From positions 2,790,001 to 2,854,000 of the forward strand of contig NZ_CP041660.1 of the NCBI RefSeq assembly GCF_007289895.1: 64,000 nucleotides of DNA, written 5' to 3'. Of this stretch, positions 44,796 through 54,171 are shown piece by piece; position 1 is the first letter of the stretch, and the number at the start of each line of letters is the position of its first letter. The notes beneath the pieces are model-generated. The model searched no databases. It was given only the letters and a program-made list of their open reading frames with translations, and was not told where the DNA came from. The position numbers were made by a program, and so were the translations under genes. The stretch comes from Catenovulum sediminis (GTDB lineage: Bacteria > Pseudomonadota > Gammaproteobacteria > Enterobacterales > Alteromonadaceae).

Positions 44796-45600
44796 GACTA
44801 TTCACTTTTATTGTTTTTAAGCCCGCTGATATATCCATTTGGGGTATCCAGTTTAATGCTTGCATCGCTTTTTTGTTGCAGATGTATTGCGACGAAGTCG
44901 TTGTCGAGTGACCTTTCAAAATCGGTGTAGCATTGTGAATTTTGAACAACTGGTTTGCTATTTCCGATACTGAATACGATTGTCCAGCAGAGATATTATA
45001 TAAGCCGTTGACGTTTATTTTTAATGCTTGAGTTATGGCTGTGCAGACATCGGTGATATGGATATAGTCTCTTGTATGTGCCGTGTTTCGCAAAGTGACG
45101 GTTGGGGCACTTAGTTGGTTCAAGATATCCGCAAACAAACAATCTTGTTTCATTGTACCGCCATACACATTACTAAGCCGACAAATAACATATTCTGGAA
45201 AGTGTTTTTGAATAAATTGCTCGCAGGTTATTTTATTTCTCGTATATATGTGACTTGATACAAGATCCGAATCCGCTTCCATTGCAGGCGTATTGCCAGT
45301 CTCACCATATACTGCTGTTGATGATACGTAGATTATTTTATTAAAACCGAGGAACAATAATTTTTTTAGTGCCGCAAGATTTTGCTGGATATATCGCTCA
45401 CCGAGCTGGTTTGCTTGCGTTATATTGGCACACTCTCCAAGATGGATAAGTGTATCTTCTTTATTTATTTGGAGCAGGCTGCCGGTTGACTCCGGTTCGT
45501 CTATTCTTATTCTAATGGTGTTATATTGAATGGATTGCTTATTCAAATGTTTACAAAGCGCAGAACCTATATATCCACTTGCTCCTGATATATACAGCAT
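44788..45600 (-). CDS. Extended SDR (NAD-dependent epimerase/dehydratase type)
   Basis: 270 residues. LYISGASGYIGSALCKHL is the NAD loop; YVSSTAVYGETG has the catalytic serine; HIYTRNKITCEQFI the Tyr-x3-Lys pair; ICRLSNVYGG the conserved sugar-side segment. It sits between legI and legG but is not a known Leg enzyme, so it may modify the finished Leg precursor (for example a C-4 or C-8 epimerisation) or feed another sugar. Shorter than a typical 320-residue dehydratase. Confidence 0.78.
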   Translation of the reverse strand: MLYISGASGYIGSALCKHLNKQSIQYNTIRIRIDEPESTGSLLQINKEDTLIHLGECANITQANQLGERYIQQNLAALKKLLFLGFNKIIYVSSTAVYGETGNTPAMEADSDLVSSHIYTRNKITCEQFIQKHFPEYVICRLSNVYGGTMKQDCLFADILNQLSAPTVTLRNTAHTRDYIHITDVCTAITQALKINVNGLYNISAGQSYSVSEIANQLFKIHNATPILKGHSTTTSSQYICNKKAMQALNWIPQMDISAGLKTIKVNSHE

Positions 45601-45602
45601 AA

Positions 45603-46646
45603 TTAAACGAAGTCTCTATAGCTTAAATGAGTACCAGTGGGGATATTTTTAATGGTTGTTTTCCCCAATACATTTTCAAAATCTTTGGCTAGTATTTCAC
45701 CCGTACCGGGTCTTTTAACCCAAACGTTAGTTTTATCAAGCGTCTCGCCGGCATTTATATCTTTAATCGTGACAACCGTTGCAAATGCAAAATCAATAGT
45801 TGCTTGCTCTTCTTGAGCGGCTTCTTTTGTTCCACCTAGAGATTCATATATGAGTCGAGAACCTGTGATCAAATCTGTCAAATCAGAAGGATCCATAGAG
45901 CAAGAGATGTCTGGCCCAACTCTAGATTTGCTATCGGTAAAGTGTCGTTCTAAAATCGAAGCGCCGAGTGCAACAGCGCCTAAACAAGCATAATTTGTGG
46001 TTGTATGATCAGATAAACCAATGATGGCGTTGGGAAATGCGTGCTGCATTTGTTGCATAGCACCTAGCCGAACCAGTTTGTTTGGCGTTGGATAAATGTT
46101 TGTACAATGTAGTAAAGCGTAGTCAATTTTGTGCTTTTCAATAATTTCTACTGCTTTCGTTATAGAAGCAATATCGTTCATGCCTGTGCTTAGAATAATT
46201 GGCTTTCCAAATTGAGCAATATGCTCAATTAATGGATAATTATTGCACTCCCCTGAGCCAATTTTATATGCAGATACGCCCATTTTTTGAAGACGATCAG
46301 CAGCTGCTCTTGAAAAAGGGGTGCTGATAAAAATCATTCCTTTGCTTTCAACATACGCTTTTAGCTTTATTTCATCGGCTTCATTCAACGCACAGTTTTC
46401 CATTATTTCGTAAATGGATTCCTTGGTATGCGCAGGAATAACTTTTTTAGCTTCAGGACTCATTTCGTCATCAACAACATGAGTCTGGTGTTTAATAATT
46501 TGTGCGCCTGCTTTATAGGCAGCATCTACAAGTTTGTAGGCTTCTTCGAGACTGCCGTTGTGGTTGATTCCAATTTCAACAATAACAACTGGGGGAAACT
46601 CTGGACCTATAGGTAGATTTTCAATTTGCATATGTTTTTTATTCAT
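45603..46646 (-). CDS. legI: LegI/NeuB-type nonulosonic acid synthase
   Basis: About 347 residues. [20 protein letters not shown] is the NeuB/LegI form, distinct from the PseI form at 3015. [30 protein letters not shown] and [16 protein letters not shown] line the active site, and a C-terminal SAF domain begins near [18 protein letters not shown]. It condenses PEP with a ManNAc-type or diacetamido sugar. GTG 46649 is also possible as a start. LegI is chosen over NeuB from the legB and ptmE neighbours. Confidence 0.85.
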   Translation of the reverse strand: MNKKHMQIENLPIGPEFPPVVIVEIGINHNGSLEEAYKLVDAAYKAGAQIIKHQTHVVDDEMSPEAKKVIPAHTKESIYEIMENCALNEADEIKLKAYVESKGMIFISTPFSRAAADRLQKMGVSAYKIGSGECNNYPLIEHIAQFGKPIILSTGMNDIASITKAVEIIEKHKIDYALLHCTNIYPTPNKLVRLGAMQQMQHAFPNAIIGLSDHTTTNYACLGAVALGASILERHFTDSKSRVGPDISCSMDPSDLTDLITGSRLIYESLGGTKEAAQEEQATIDFAFATVVTIKDINAGETLDKTNVWVKRPGTGEILAKDFENVLGKTTIKNIPTGTHLSYRDFV

Positions 46647-46648
46647 CA

Positions 46649-47629
46649 CTAAATATTATATATATTTGCTTTATATTGGCGTAAATTATCAGGGTTAGTA
46701 AACCACTCAATTGTCTTTTGCAACCCTGCATCAATTGTAACGCTATGCTCAAAACCGGTTTTTTCTTTTAGTTTGGTGTTGTCGCAGAGTAGTCGGAACA
46801 CTTCCGAATTTTTCGGACGTAATCTTTGTTCATCTTGCTCTATTGTCACGTTTTTGTTCATTAGCGTGATTATTTTTTTCACAGTATCACTAATGCTGAT
46901 TTCGCTATTAGAACCTAAATTAATTGTTTCACCCAAAATATTTGTTTTGTTTAATAAACTGATAAACGCGTTACAAGTATCTTCTACGTAATTGAAATCG
47001 CGCGTCGGAGCAAGGTCTCCTAATTTTAAAACTTCAGCCCCATTTGCGATTTGCGTTATTATCGATGGTATAACTGCTCGTGCAGATTGCCTTGGGCCAT
47101 ATGTATTAAAAGGCCGGGCTATTGTAATTGGGAGCTGGAATGCATTAAAGTAACTTACAGCCATAGCATCTGCTGCTATTTTTGATGCGCTATATGGCGA
47201 CTGGGCTTGTAACGGATGATTTTCATCGATAGGTACGTATTGTGCCGTTCCATAAACCTCACTTGTCGATGTGTGTATGACTTGTGAAATGTCATTTTCT
47301 AATGCTGCTTGGCAAATATTCAAGGTGCCAGTTACATTGGTTTCCACATAGCTTTGTGGTGCGTGATATGAAAAAGGGATTGCTATCAAAGCGGCTAAAT
47401 GGAATATAACATCTATATCTTTGCTGATTGTTTTGCAAAAAAATGGGTCTCTAACGTCACCACTGACAATTTCCATTTCTTTTGCAAGCGGTGAGGTATC
47501 TAACCAACCCCAGCTATTAAATGAGTTGTATTGGCATAATGCTTTAACCTGAAAACCGTTTTGAGTAAGCAATTCCGCTAAGTGAGAGCCAATAAAACCA
47601 TCTGCGCCGGTTACCAAAATTTTTTTCAT
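46649..47629 (-). CDS. legB: LegB-type GDP/UDP-GlcNAc 4,6-dehydratase
   Basis: 326 residues. [18 protein letters not shown] binds NAD, and [13 protein letters not shown] carries the Ser-Glu variant of the dehydratase motif typical of Leg[19 protein letters not shown] has an intact Tyr-x3-Lys, and [18 protein letters not shown] follows. AAGGAATATA precedes the ATG, and a minus-strand promoter lies just upstream. It is the first gene of the operon and commits GlcNAc to the legionaminic route. No LegC aminotransferase or LegH acetyltransferase is in this operon. Confidence 0.88.
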   Translation of the reverse strand: MKKILVTGADGFIGSHLAELLTQNGFQVKALCQYNSFNSWGWLDTSPLAKEMEIVSGDVRDPFFCKTISKDIDVIFHLAALIAIPFSYHAPQSYVETNVTGTLNICQAALENDISQVIHTSTSEVYGTAQYVPIDENHPLQAQSPYSASKIAADAMAVSYFNAFQLPITIARPFNTYGPRQSARAVIPSIITQIANGAEVLKLGDLAPTRDFNYVEDTCNAFISLLNKTNILGETINLGSNSEISISDTVKKIITLMNKNVTIEQDEQRLRPKNSEVFRLLCDNTKLKEKTGFEHSVTIDAGLQKTIEWFTNPDNLRQYKANIYNI

Positions 47630-47661
47630 TATATTCCTTAGATATTTTAGATTTAGGTAGA

Positions 47662-47688
47662 CTTATATATAATTCAGGTTTATGTCAA
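47662..47688 (-). promoter_or_regulatory. Sigma-70-type promoter for the leg operon
   Basis: On the minus strand, a perfect TTGACA (47683-47688) is followed after 15 bases by TATAAG (47662-47667), about 33 bases upstream of the legB start codon. The spacing is two bases shorter than ideal. The assignment is by motif only. Confidence 0.5.
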
Positions 47689-47905
47689 GCAACAAACTAT
47701 AAGCGTAATTATTATAACTTGGAGATACATCATTGACGAGGTTATATTTGCAATCACAACATTGAGAAAATTAATAGTTTGCTTGTCGTAATACTAGACA
47801 ACAAACGTTGAGGAGACGCATTACAATACTTACTTTCCTTAACATACGGTTTGCAGTGTTATTGATATTTTGAAAGCCGTTAAGAACTTAATATAGGGGT
47901 TTACT

Positions 47906-48304
47906 CTGAAAAAAATAATCACATTCGGCACGTTTGATGTTTTCCATGTGGGACATATAAACATATTAGAGAGAGCAGCAGCTTTGGGGAACCATTTAAC
48001 AGTTGGTGTGTCAACCGATGCGCTAAATTATGATAAAAAACAGCGTTATCCAATTTATGAACAATCAGCCAGAGTGAAAATAATTTCGTCACTTCAATTT
48101 GTTGATGCCGTTTTTTTAGAGCATTCTTTGGATATGAAAGCTGAATATTTGCGCCAGCATCAGGCTGACATTTTGGTAATGGGTGATGATTGGCAAGGAA
48201 AGTTTGATTGTTTCAAAGATATTTGTGAAGTTATATACTTGCCGCGCACGCCCTCTATTTCAACTACTGAAATTATAGAGGTTGTGCACTCACTATCTAA
48301 ATAA
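47906..48304 (+). CDS. TagD-like cytidylyltransferase with a CTG start codon
   Basis: 132 residues. The family core is ITFGTFDVFHVGHINILERA near the N-terminus and LPRTPSISTTEI near the end, as in glycerol-3-phosphate cytidylyltransferase (about 129-132 residues). The first ATG/GTG in frame (GTG 47948) lies inside the HVGH active site and cannot be the start. Upstream, an in-frame stop occurs at 47894, and the only sensible initiator is CTG 47906, six bases after AGGGG (47895-47899), giving (M)KKIITFGTF. It could make CDP-glycerol or another CDP-alcohol. Confidence 0.78.
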   Translation: MKKIITFGTFDVFHVGHINILERAAALGNHLTVGVSTDALNYDKKQRYPIYEQSARVKIISSLQFVDAVFLEHSLDMKAEYLRQHQADILVMGDDWQGKFDCFKDICEVIYLPRTPSISTTEIIEVVHSLSK

Positions 48305-48332
48305 CTTATGCCATAAATTTGGTTTTTGTTAT

Positions 48333-48359
48333 TTGTCAATTTCTCAGTTATGCTATACT
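48333..48359 (+). promoter_or_regulatory. Extended -10 promoter upstream of flagellin
   Basis: TTGTCA (48333-48338) is followed after 15 bases by TATACT (48354-48359), the latter preceded by TGC as in an extended -10 element. It lies about 45 bases before the flagellin ATG. I see no GCCGATAA-type sigma-28 motif in the same interval, which is unexpected for a flagellin. Confidence 0.45.
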
Positions 48360-48404
48360 GTACAAATATCACTCAATGCATTGAAGTAGTTTAAGGATGC
48401 GGTT

Positions 48405-49208
48405 ATGGCTATTAACAATATTTCGTCTGGCGCTAATGCCAATTTTTTAGACCAGATTAATCGAAAACAAGACACTATTTTTGAGCAATTGTCGTCTGGT
48501 AAAAAAGTTAATAAAGCGGCAGATGCTGCGGCCGCCCAACAGATCATAGAACGACTTTCTTCTGAATCAAACGCCTATCAACAATCTGTGCGTAATGCGT
48601 ACGATGGTATTTCATTATCACAAGTAGCGGATGGAGCATTGCAAGGCATCAACGATGATGCACAGCGAATCAGAGAGCTTACCCAACAAGCAGGTAGTGG
48701 GATATTAACTGATGCAGACCGACAGGCAATTCAGTCTGAAATTTCCGGTTTACAGCAAAATATTCAAAGCACAATTGAAAATACCGAATTTAACGGTCAG
48801 TCATTATTTACCCAAGACAATGAGTTTTCTTTCCAGGTTGGCTCGGGAGCAGGGCAGTCTCGTTCGGTAAATACATCTGATTTAGCGTCACAGTTATCTG
48901 GTTTACAAAATATTGATGTCACTTCAGGAAATATTGATACAGCATTAGAGTCAATCGACAGCGCAATTGAGTTCGTCGGTTCAGAGCGAGGCAGTTTAGG
49001 CGCAACAGCCAATGCATTTGAATCTGCCATCAATAACCTAAATACGACAAACGAAAATGTACAAGCTGCCCGTAGTCGTTTACAGGATACTGATTATGCA
49101 CAGGCTACCGCTGATCAAGCAGCAAATGATATTTTAAGCCAAAGCTCCAATATCGTTGCGGCGCAAGCTCGGCAACAACAAGAGTCTGTATTAAGTTTGC
49201 TGAGTTAA
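48405..49208 (+). CDS. Flagellin, divergent short form
   Basis: 267 residues, the filament subunit and probable target of the island's glycans. Both coiled ends are recognisable: QLSSGKKVNKAADAAAAQQI (usual form RLSSGLRINSAKDDAAG) and NIVAAQARQQQESVLSLL at the C-terminus. The N-terminal 30 residues (INNISSGANANFLDQINRKQ) depart clearly from the usual VNTN-S-LNAQ pattern. The central part lacks D2/D3 domains and is rich in Ser/Thr, offering O-glycosylation sites. AAGGA precedes the start. flaG, fliD and fliS, often found next, are missing here. Confidence 0.9.
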   Translation: MAINNISSGANANFLDQINRKQDTIFEQLSSGKKVNKAADAAAAQQIIERLSSESNAYQQSVRNAYDGISLSQVADGALQGINDDAQRIRELTQQAGSGILTDADRQAIQSEISGLQQNIQSTIENTEFNGQSLFTQDNEFSFQVGSGAGQSRSVNTSDLASQLSGLQNIDVTSGNIDTALESIDSAIEFVGSERGSLGATANAFESAINNLNTTNENVQAARSRLQDTDYAQATADQAANDILSQSSNIVAAQARQQQESVLSLLS

Positions 49209-49233
49209 GCAAAAAATCATTCATATATAACGT

Positions 49234-49268
49234 AAAAGCAGTGCGCTCATCCCGTGCTGCTTTTTCTT
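49234..49268 (+). terminator. Rho-independent terminator after flagellin
   Basis: AAAAGCAGTGCG and CGTGCTGCTTTT form a 12-bp stem with two G-U pairs and a 7-base loop, followed by a T-run. It lies about 25 bases after the flagellin stop. Confidence 0.8.
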
Positions 49269-49334
49269 TTTATTGCCTCGCATTGTCTTAAACACTTGCT
49301 GACTATTTACTTCATTTTACGCTAATTACAAAAA

Positions 49335-49384
49335 ATTGACGTTTTTTTTATGCTTTGCTGGATTAATCCGCCTTTTTCGTCAAT
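49335..49384 (+). promoter_or_regulatory. ATTGACG inverted pair upstream of flrA
   Basis: ATTGACG (49335-49341) and CGTCAAT (49378-49384) are inverted copies, and a third AATTGACA lies at 49415-49422 next to the start codon. The first copy could double as a -35 element, with a weak TGGATT 17 bases on. It may be a binding site for a regulator of flrA; this is speculative. Confidence 0.3.
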
Positions 49385-49426
49385 AATTCATCCAAGCCTG
49401 AATAAAACAACAATAAATTGACATAG

Positions 49427-50872
49427 ATGCCTTCTGAACGACGAATATTATTAATCGATAGTAAAAACGAATCGCTAGAGCAGTTTAAAACTATCTTGCA
49501 GTTTATTGATGAAGATTATGATTGGGTATTGCCTGAAGAAGCAGCTCAACATTTAAAGCAACATCAAAACTGGAAGGCCGTTTTGCTCGGTGCTGGTGTT
49601 AAGAATATTGACGATAGCCAAAAGCTGATTAACTCAGCCCCTGAGCTACCTTTTATTGTTCAGGAAAGCGTTTCTGAGCTCACTGCATTTGCCAATGTCG
49701 TTGCGGCGATCAATGGTAGTATCAATTACGCGCAATTTACCCATGCACTGCATCACTGCGAAAGTTATTTGCGCAATAAGCCGGGCAGATCGGTTTCCAG
49801 CAGTAAAGATTTACTACACACCTTAGTTGGCAAAAGCCAAGAGATGCAAACTGTACGTAAACTCATTGAGCAAGTGTCACCAACCGATGCAAACGTACTT
49901 GTATTAGGTGAATCCGGTACAGGTAAAGAAGTCGTGGCACAATCTATCCATAGATTGTCTAAACGAGCGAAAGGCCCTTTTGTGCCAGTTAACTGTGGCG
50001 CAATACCCGGCGAGCTGTTAGAAAGTGAATTGTTTGGTCATGAAAAAGGCGCTTTTACCGGCGCAATTAGTGCACGTAAAGGGCGTTTCGAGTTAGCTCA
50101 GGGTGGCACATTATTTTTAGATGAAATCGGCGATATGCCACTGCCGATGCAGGTTAAATTGCTTCGCGTATTGCAAGAACGTGTTTTTGAGCGGGTCGGT
50201 TCAGCGACACAAGTTAAAGCAGACGTTCGGGTTGTTGCTGCCACACACAGAGAGTTAGAACAATTAGTTGAAGACGGTAAATTTAGGGAAGACTTGTTTT
50301 ATCGTTTAAATGTATTTCCGATTGAAACCCCGGCACTGCGTGAGCGGCGAGAAGATATCCCTTTGTTGGCCCAGGAGCTCATTAATCGATTGGCTGAACG
50401 TGAAGGTGAGTCAGTTAAATTAACCGACAATGCATACCAGTCATTAATGGAACATAAATGGTCGGGTAATGTGCGAGAGCTGGCTAATTTATTAGAGCGC
50501 TTAACCATTTTATATCCCAATCAAATTGTGGATGTGGCCGATTTACCTGCTAAATATCAACATATTGAAGTAGAGGCATTTGAACCTGAATACCCTGAGT
50601 CAATGTTAGAGCGTGAGGCGCTTAACGATTTGTTTGGTTCTTCTGAAGAAGATTATGACGAAGAAGACGACTTTAATGATGTTGGCTTAATGACAAGCTT
50701 ACCCGATGAAGGTATCAATCTTAAAGAATACCTTGCTGAGTTAGAAATTAATTTAATTAATCAAGCGCTTGATTTCCACGATGGTGTGGTTGCAAGAGCT
50801 GCCGAAATGTTAGGAATGCGGCGGACAACATTGGTCGAAAAAATGCGTAAATATGGTTTGAACCAAGCCTAA
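49427..50872 (+). CDS. flrA: FlrA/FleQ, sigma-54-dependent flagellar master activator
   Basis: 481 residues. An N-terminal FleQ-type receiver-like domain lacking a clear phospho-acceptor site (about 1-125) precedes the AAA+ core: GESGTGKE (Walker A, about residue 162), GAFTGA (sigma-54 contact, about 208), then [13 protein letters not shown] (Walker B). A Fis-type helix-turn-helix ends the protein ([18 protein letters not shown]). FlrA turns on flrBC and early flagellar operons; sigma-54 sites at 50977 and 54172 are probable targets. An acidic linker of about 40 residues ([11 protein letters not shown]) separates core and HTH. Confidence 0.93.
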   Translation: MPSERRILLIDSKNESLEQFKTILQFIDEDYDWVLPEEAAQHLKQHQNWKAVLLGAGVKNIDDSQKLINSAPELPFIVQESVSELTAFANVVAAINGSINYAQFTHALHHCESYLRNKPGRSVSSSKDLLHTLVGKSQEMQTVRKLIEQVSPTDANVLVLGESGTGKEVVAQSIHRLSKRAKGPFVPVNCGAIPGELLESELFGHEKGAFTGAISARKGRFELAQGGTLFLDEIGDMPLPMQVKLLRVLQERVFERVGSATQVKADVRVVAATHRELEQLVEDGKFREDLFYRLNVFPIETPALRERREDIPLLAQELINRLAEREGESVKLTDNAYQSLMEHKWSGNVRELANLLERLTILYPNQIVDVADLPAKYQHIEVEAFEPEYPESMLEREALNDLFGSSEEDYDEEDDFNDVGLMTSLPDEGINLKEYLAELEINLINQALDFHDGVVARAAEMLGMRRTTLVEKMRKYGLNQA

Positions 50873-50909
50873 TTCATTTTTGCTTAAATAAATTTACCGA
50901 GTAAGATTT

Positions 50910-50943
50910 AAAGCTGTGTCATATTAATGACGCAGCTTTTTTG
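50910..50943 (+). terminator. Rho-independent terminator after flrA
   Basis: AAAGCTGTGTCAT pairs with ATGACGCAGCTTT (13 bp, one wobble) around an ATTA loop, followed by a T-rich tract. It separates flrA from the sigma-54-driven flrBC unit. Confidence 0.88.
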
Positions 50944-50976
50944 TTTTAATTGTTTGATTTTAAAGATAAATAAAGT

Positions 50977-50991
50977 TGGCACTTTGATTGC
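50977..50991 (+). promoter_or_regulatory. Sigma-54 promoter of flrBC
   Basis: TGGCAC (50977-50982), five bases, then TTGC (50988-50991) matches the -24/-12 consensus with exact spacing. It lies 38 bases before the flrB ATG and is expected to be FlrA-activated. Confidence 0.85.
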
Positions 50992-51029
50992 TTTGTAGCC
51001 TGTATGGTTTTTTGACACAGGTATATACA

Positions 51030-52112
51030 ATGCAACTTAATCTTCAAAACTTGGCACAGGAAAGTTACGCTGGCGAATTGAACGATTTACGCAGCCAGGC
51101 GGCTCGTTTGAGTCATTTGGTGAATATATTGCCTGCTGGTGTCGTCATATTAAATGAAAATGGTTTTGTCGAAGAAGCCAATCAAATTGCCATCGACTTG
51201 TTAGGTGAGCCACTTTTGCACGCCCGCTGGATAGATGTGATCGATCGTGCGTTTAATCCCCAAGCGGATGATGGACACGAAGTTTCATTGCACGATGGCA
51301 GAAGAGTTAAGTTAGAAACCACTGCTTTAACACCTGAATCTGGTCAGCTTATTTTACTAACCGATATGACCCATACGCGGCTATTGCAAGAGCGTTTAAG
51401 CCATTTTAAACAGCTTAGTACGCTGGGTAAAATGATGGCTTCACTAGCGCATCAGATCCGCACTCCGCTTTCTGCAGCCATGTTGTATGCTTCAAACTTG
51501 GCCAATACATCACTTGCTAAGGTTTCACAAAGCAATTTTCAGCAAAAACTGATTGCGCGTTTGCAAGATCTTGATAACCAGATAAACGATATGTTGTTGT
51601 TTGCCAAAACTGGTCAAAAGCAAGTTGCGGAAACCTTGTCTCTGGGTCAGTTATTATCTGAAGTGCAAGCGGGCAGCGAAGCAATGATTTTACAAAATCA
51701 AGGTCATTTATCAACGCAACTGCCAGAACCAGACATTTTAATTTATGGCAACAAAAATGCGTTGGCCAGTGCCATTCAAAACCTGATTCACAACAGCATT
51801 CAAATTATCGGTGCAGGGGCTCGCATTCAACTGCTTGCCAAACGGAGTCCTGAAAATCCAGACAATGTTTGGGTGCAAGTTATAGATAACGGTCCCGGTA
51901 TTACTAAAGAGATCCAAGAGCAAATTTTTGAGCCGTTTTTCACGACACGTGGTAAAGGAACCGGCCTTGGTTTGGCGGTTGTAAAGGCCGTGACAGAACA
52001 ACATCAAGGTCGGGTTTTTGTTGAATCGCAACTTAACAGCGGCTGCACATTTACTTTAGAGTTGCCTGTATTGGTCACCAAACCTGTACAACTGGCTGCA
52101 GGTCAAAATTAA
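51030..52112 (+). CDS. flrB: FlrB/FleS sensor histidine kinase
   Basis: 360 residues. A PAS-like domain ([20 protein letters not shown]) is followed by the HisKA box [14 protein letters not shown] with the phospho-accepting histidine at about residue 141, then the ATPase domain: [11 protein letters not shown] (N box), [11 protein letters not shown] (G1) and [12 protein letters not shown] (G2). No membrane segment is seen, consistent with cytoplasmic FlrB. ATG 51030 has AGG eight bases upstream; the open frame from 50988 would start inside the sigma-54 promoter. It phosphorylates FlrC. Confidence 0.92.
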   Translation: MQLNLQNLAQESYAGELNDLRSQAARLSHLVNILPAGVVILNENGFVEEANQIAIDLLGEPLLHARWIDVIDRAFNPQADDGHEVSLHDGRRVKLETTALTPESGQLILLTDMTHTRLLQERLSHFKQLSTLGKMMASLAHQIRTPLSAAMLYASNLANTSLAKVSQSNFQQKLIARLQDLDNQINDMLLFAKTGQKQVAETLSLGQLLSEVQAGSEAMILQNQGHLSTQLPEPDILIYGNKNALASAIQNLIHNSIQIIGAGARIQLLAKRSPENPDNVWVQVIDNGPGITKEIQEQIFEPFFTTRGKGTGLGLAVVKAVTEQHQGRVFVESQLNSGCTFTLELPVLVTKPVQLAAGQN

Positions 52113-52124
52113 TCGGAGGTCATC

Positions 52125-53456
52125 ATGGACAATAAAATATTATTAGTCGAAGACGATGAAAATTTAAGAGAGGCTATTTCAGATACCTTATTAATTGGTG
52201 GTTTTCAGTGTATTGAAGCAGAAAACGGTGAGCAGGCTTTAGTTTTATTGAATCAACACCCCATTTCATTGATTATCAGTGATGTACAAATGCCCGGTAT
52301 AAATGGTTTATCTTTGCTGAAATCGGTTAAAACAAAATTTCCGGAGATGCCATTTTTATTGATGACGGCATTTGCCAATATTAAAGATGCAGTCGATGCG
52401 ATGCGCGAAGGTGCGACGGATTATTTAGCAAAACCCTTTTCACCTGAAGTTTTATTAAACTTGGTCGGGCGCTATATGCCAGAAGACAAAAGTGAGAGTT
52501 ATAAACCTGTGGTTGCAGATGAAAAAAGCATACAAATGTTGCAGCTCGCCAGTCGGGTCGCTAAGTCTGAAGCCTCGGTTATGGTGCTCGGGCCCAGTGG
52601 TTCGGGTAAAGAGGTCTTGGCGCGTTTTATTCATAACGAATCGCCACGCAGTGAAAACGCATTTATCGCCATCAATTGTGCAGCTATTCCCGAAAATATG
52701 TTAGAAGCTACGCTTTTTGGCTATGAAAAAGGTGCCTTTACCGGCGCGCTTCAGGCTTGTCCGGGCAAATTTGAGCAAGCTCAGCAGGGCACGATTTTAT
52801 TAGATGAAATTTCAGAAATGGATTTAGTGCTACAGGCAAAATTATTGCGAGTCTTGCAAGAGCGAGAAGTAGAGCGCCTAGGTGGACGAAAAACCATTAA
52901 ATTAGATGTTCGAGTTATTGCAACTAGCAACCAGGATTTAAAACAAGCGGTAGCCAATGGTACATTTCGTGAAGATTTATATTATCGTTTAAATGTATTT
53001 CCGTTGACTTGGTTGCCTTTAAGTGAGCGCAAATTAGATATTTTACCCTTAGCTGAGCACTTAATCGAACGCCACTCAGTTCGAGCGCAAAAGCAAGCGC
53101 CCAAATTAACCACGGCAGCGCGAAGTTTATTGCAACAACATAGCTGGCCGGGAAATGTCAGAGAGCTTGATAACGTGATACAGCGCGCGTTAATTTTATG
53201 CCAGCATCAAATTATTGACGCTGCAGATATTTTGATTGAAGCGGATACCGCAGTTCCCAATAATGTGCCGGTTGAAAATAATGATGAGTCTTTAGGGAAA
53301 GAGCTGCGGCAACAAGAACATCAAATTATTTTAGACACCTTAATTGCGTGTCATGGCAAACGAAATAAAGTGGCAGATAAACTTGGTATCAGCCCGCGGA
53401 CGTTGCGATATAAAATTGCCAAAATGAAAGAAATGGGGATTGAAATACCTGTATAG
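52125..53456 (+). CDS. flrC: FlrC/FleR sigma-54-dependent response regulator
   Basis: 443 residues with a strong GGAGG. The receiver domain has VEDDE, the phospho-acceptor Asp53 in IISDVQMPG, and LAKPF. The AAA+ core carries LGPSGSGKEVLARF and GAFTGALQ, with LLDEISEMDLVLQ as Walker B. The C-terminal Fis-type HTH is NKVADKLGISPRTLRYKI. FlrC activates mid-class flagellar operons with sigma-54. The stop is followed directly by a repeat cluster. Confidence 0.93.
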   Translation: MDNKILLVEDDENLREAISDTLLIGGFQCIEAENGEQALVLLNQHPISLIISDVQMPGINGLSLLKSVKTKFPEMPFLLMTAFANIKDAVDAMREGATDYLAKPFSPEVLLNLVGRYMPEDKSESYKPVVADEKSIQMLQLASRVAKSEASVMVLGPSGSGKEVLARFIHNESPRSENAFIAINCAAIPENMLEATLFGYEKGAFTGALQACPGKFEQAQQGTILLDEISEMDLVLQAKLLRVLQEREVERLGGRKTIKLDVRVIATSNQDLKQAVANGTFREDLYYRLNVFPLTWLPLSERKLDILPLAEHLIERHSVRAQKQAPKLTTAARSLLQQHSWPGNVRELDNVIQRALILCQHQIIDAADILIEADTAVPNNVPVENNDESLGKELRQQEHQIILDTLIACHGKRNKVADKLGISPRTLRYKIAKMKEMGIEIPV

Positions 53457-53593
53457 AATAGTAGATTTTTGAGCATTGAGCATTGAGCATTGAGCTGTGT
53501 GTCGTCCTTTAGGGCGACATTATGCATATTGCAAGATTTGTCGGGCTGAAGCCGCGACCTACATTTTTGAGCAACAAGTTTCAAATTTGTTGT

Positions 53594-53665
53594 GGGTTTA
53601 GGGTGACAGTTTTTTCATTTAAAACCAGTGCACCTTGCTTTTGTTGGCCTAAAGACCAACCTACA
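53594..53665 (+). repeat. Copy 1 of a 70-bp repeat (GGTTTAGGGTGACAG ... GACCAACCTACA)
   Basis: Starts GGGTTTAGGGTGACAG, includes AAAACCAGTGCACCTTG and ends with the imperfect hairpin GTTGGCCTAAAGACCAAC then CTACA. Confidence 0.88.
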
Positions 53666-53793
53666 TTGTTGGGGGTTTAGGGCGACAAGTTAAAAATAGC
53701 TTGTAAGCGAGGGACTTCGGGCTGTGTAGGTCGTCCTTTAGGGCGACAAGTTACAAGTAATAAGTGGCAAGCAACAAGTTTCAAACTTGTCGT

Positions 53794-53865
53794 GGGTTTA
53801 GGGTGACAGTTTTTAGTTCAAAACCAGTGCATCTTGCTTTGTTGGCCTAAAGACCAACCTACATT
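53794..53865 (+). repeat. Copy 2 of the 70-bp repeat
   Basis: Same order of elements as copy 1, with a small change in the T-run and CATC in place of CACC. The distance from copy 1 is exactly 200 bases. Confidence 0.88.
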
Positions 53866-53871
53866 ATTGTC

Positions 53872-53942
53872 GGTTTAGGGTGACAGTTTTTTCATTTAAA
53901 ACCAGTGCACCTTGCTTTTGTTGGCCTAAAGACCAACCTACA
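53872..53942 (+). repeat. Copy 3 of the 70-bp repeat
   Basis: Almost identical to copy 1 from GGTTTAGGGTGACAG to GACCAACCTACA, and nearly adjoins copy 2. Confidence 0.88.
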
Positions 53943-54171
53943 GGGCGACATCGTGCATATTGCAAGTTTTGTCGGGCTAAAGCCGCGACCTACATTTTAG
54001 TTTTAAGTGTCAAGTTTTGAGCTACGAGTATCGAGCTGTGTAGGTCGTCCTTTAGGGCGACAATTAGCAAGTTACAAGTCGCAAGTAACAAGTAATAAGA
54101 GGCAAGTGGCAAGTTTCAAACTCATCAAGTCGACAACATCAGTCGTTAACCCACAAGTTGTTTTAAATATC

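Larger units (their letters stand above)
53457..54171 (+). repeat. Large mosaic repeat cluster between flrC and fliE
   Basis: About 715 gene-free bases. It contains a GAGCATT heptamer array (53471-53491), three hairpins GTCGTCC-TTTA-GGGCGAC (53499, 53724, 54039), two imperfect hairpins GTCGGGCTRAAGCCGCGAC (about 53540 and 53971), three copies of a 70-bp unit, and AAGTTACAAGT-like simple sequence. The two shared hairpin families also occur at 5226-5451. Open frames here are repeat artefacts. Hairpins could end transcription from flrC or act as REP elements. Confidence 0.88.

Noticed and set aside
47948-48304. GTG at 47948 as the start of the TagD-like gene
   Set aside because: It would remove the N-terminal half of the HxGH nucleotide-binding site, which is encoded in frame just upstream.
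53457-54171. CRISPR array
   Set aside because: Repeats differ in type and spacing, spacers are not of constant length, and no cas genes are present.
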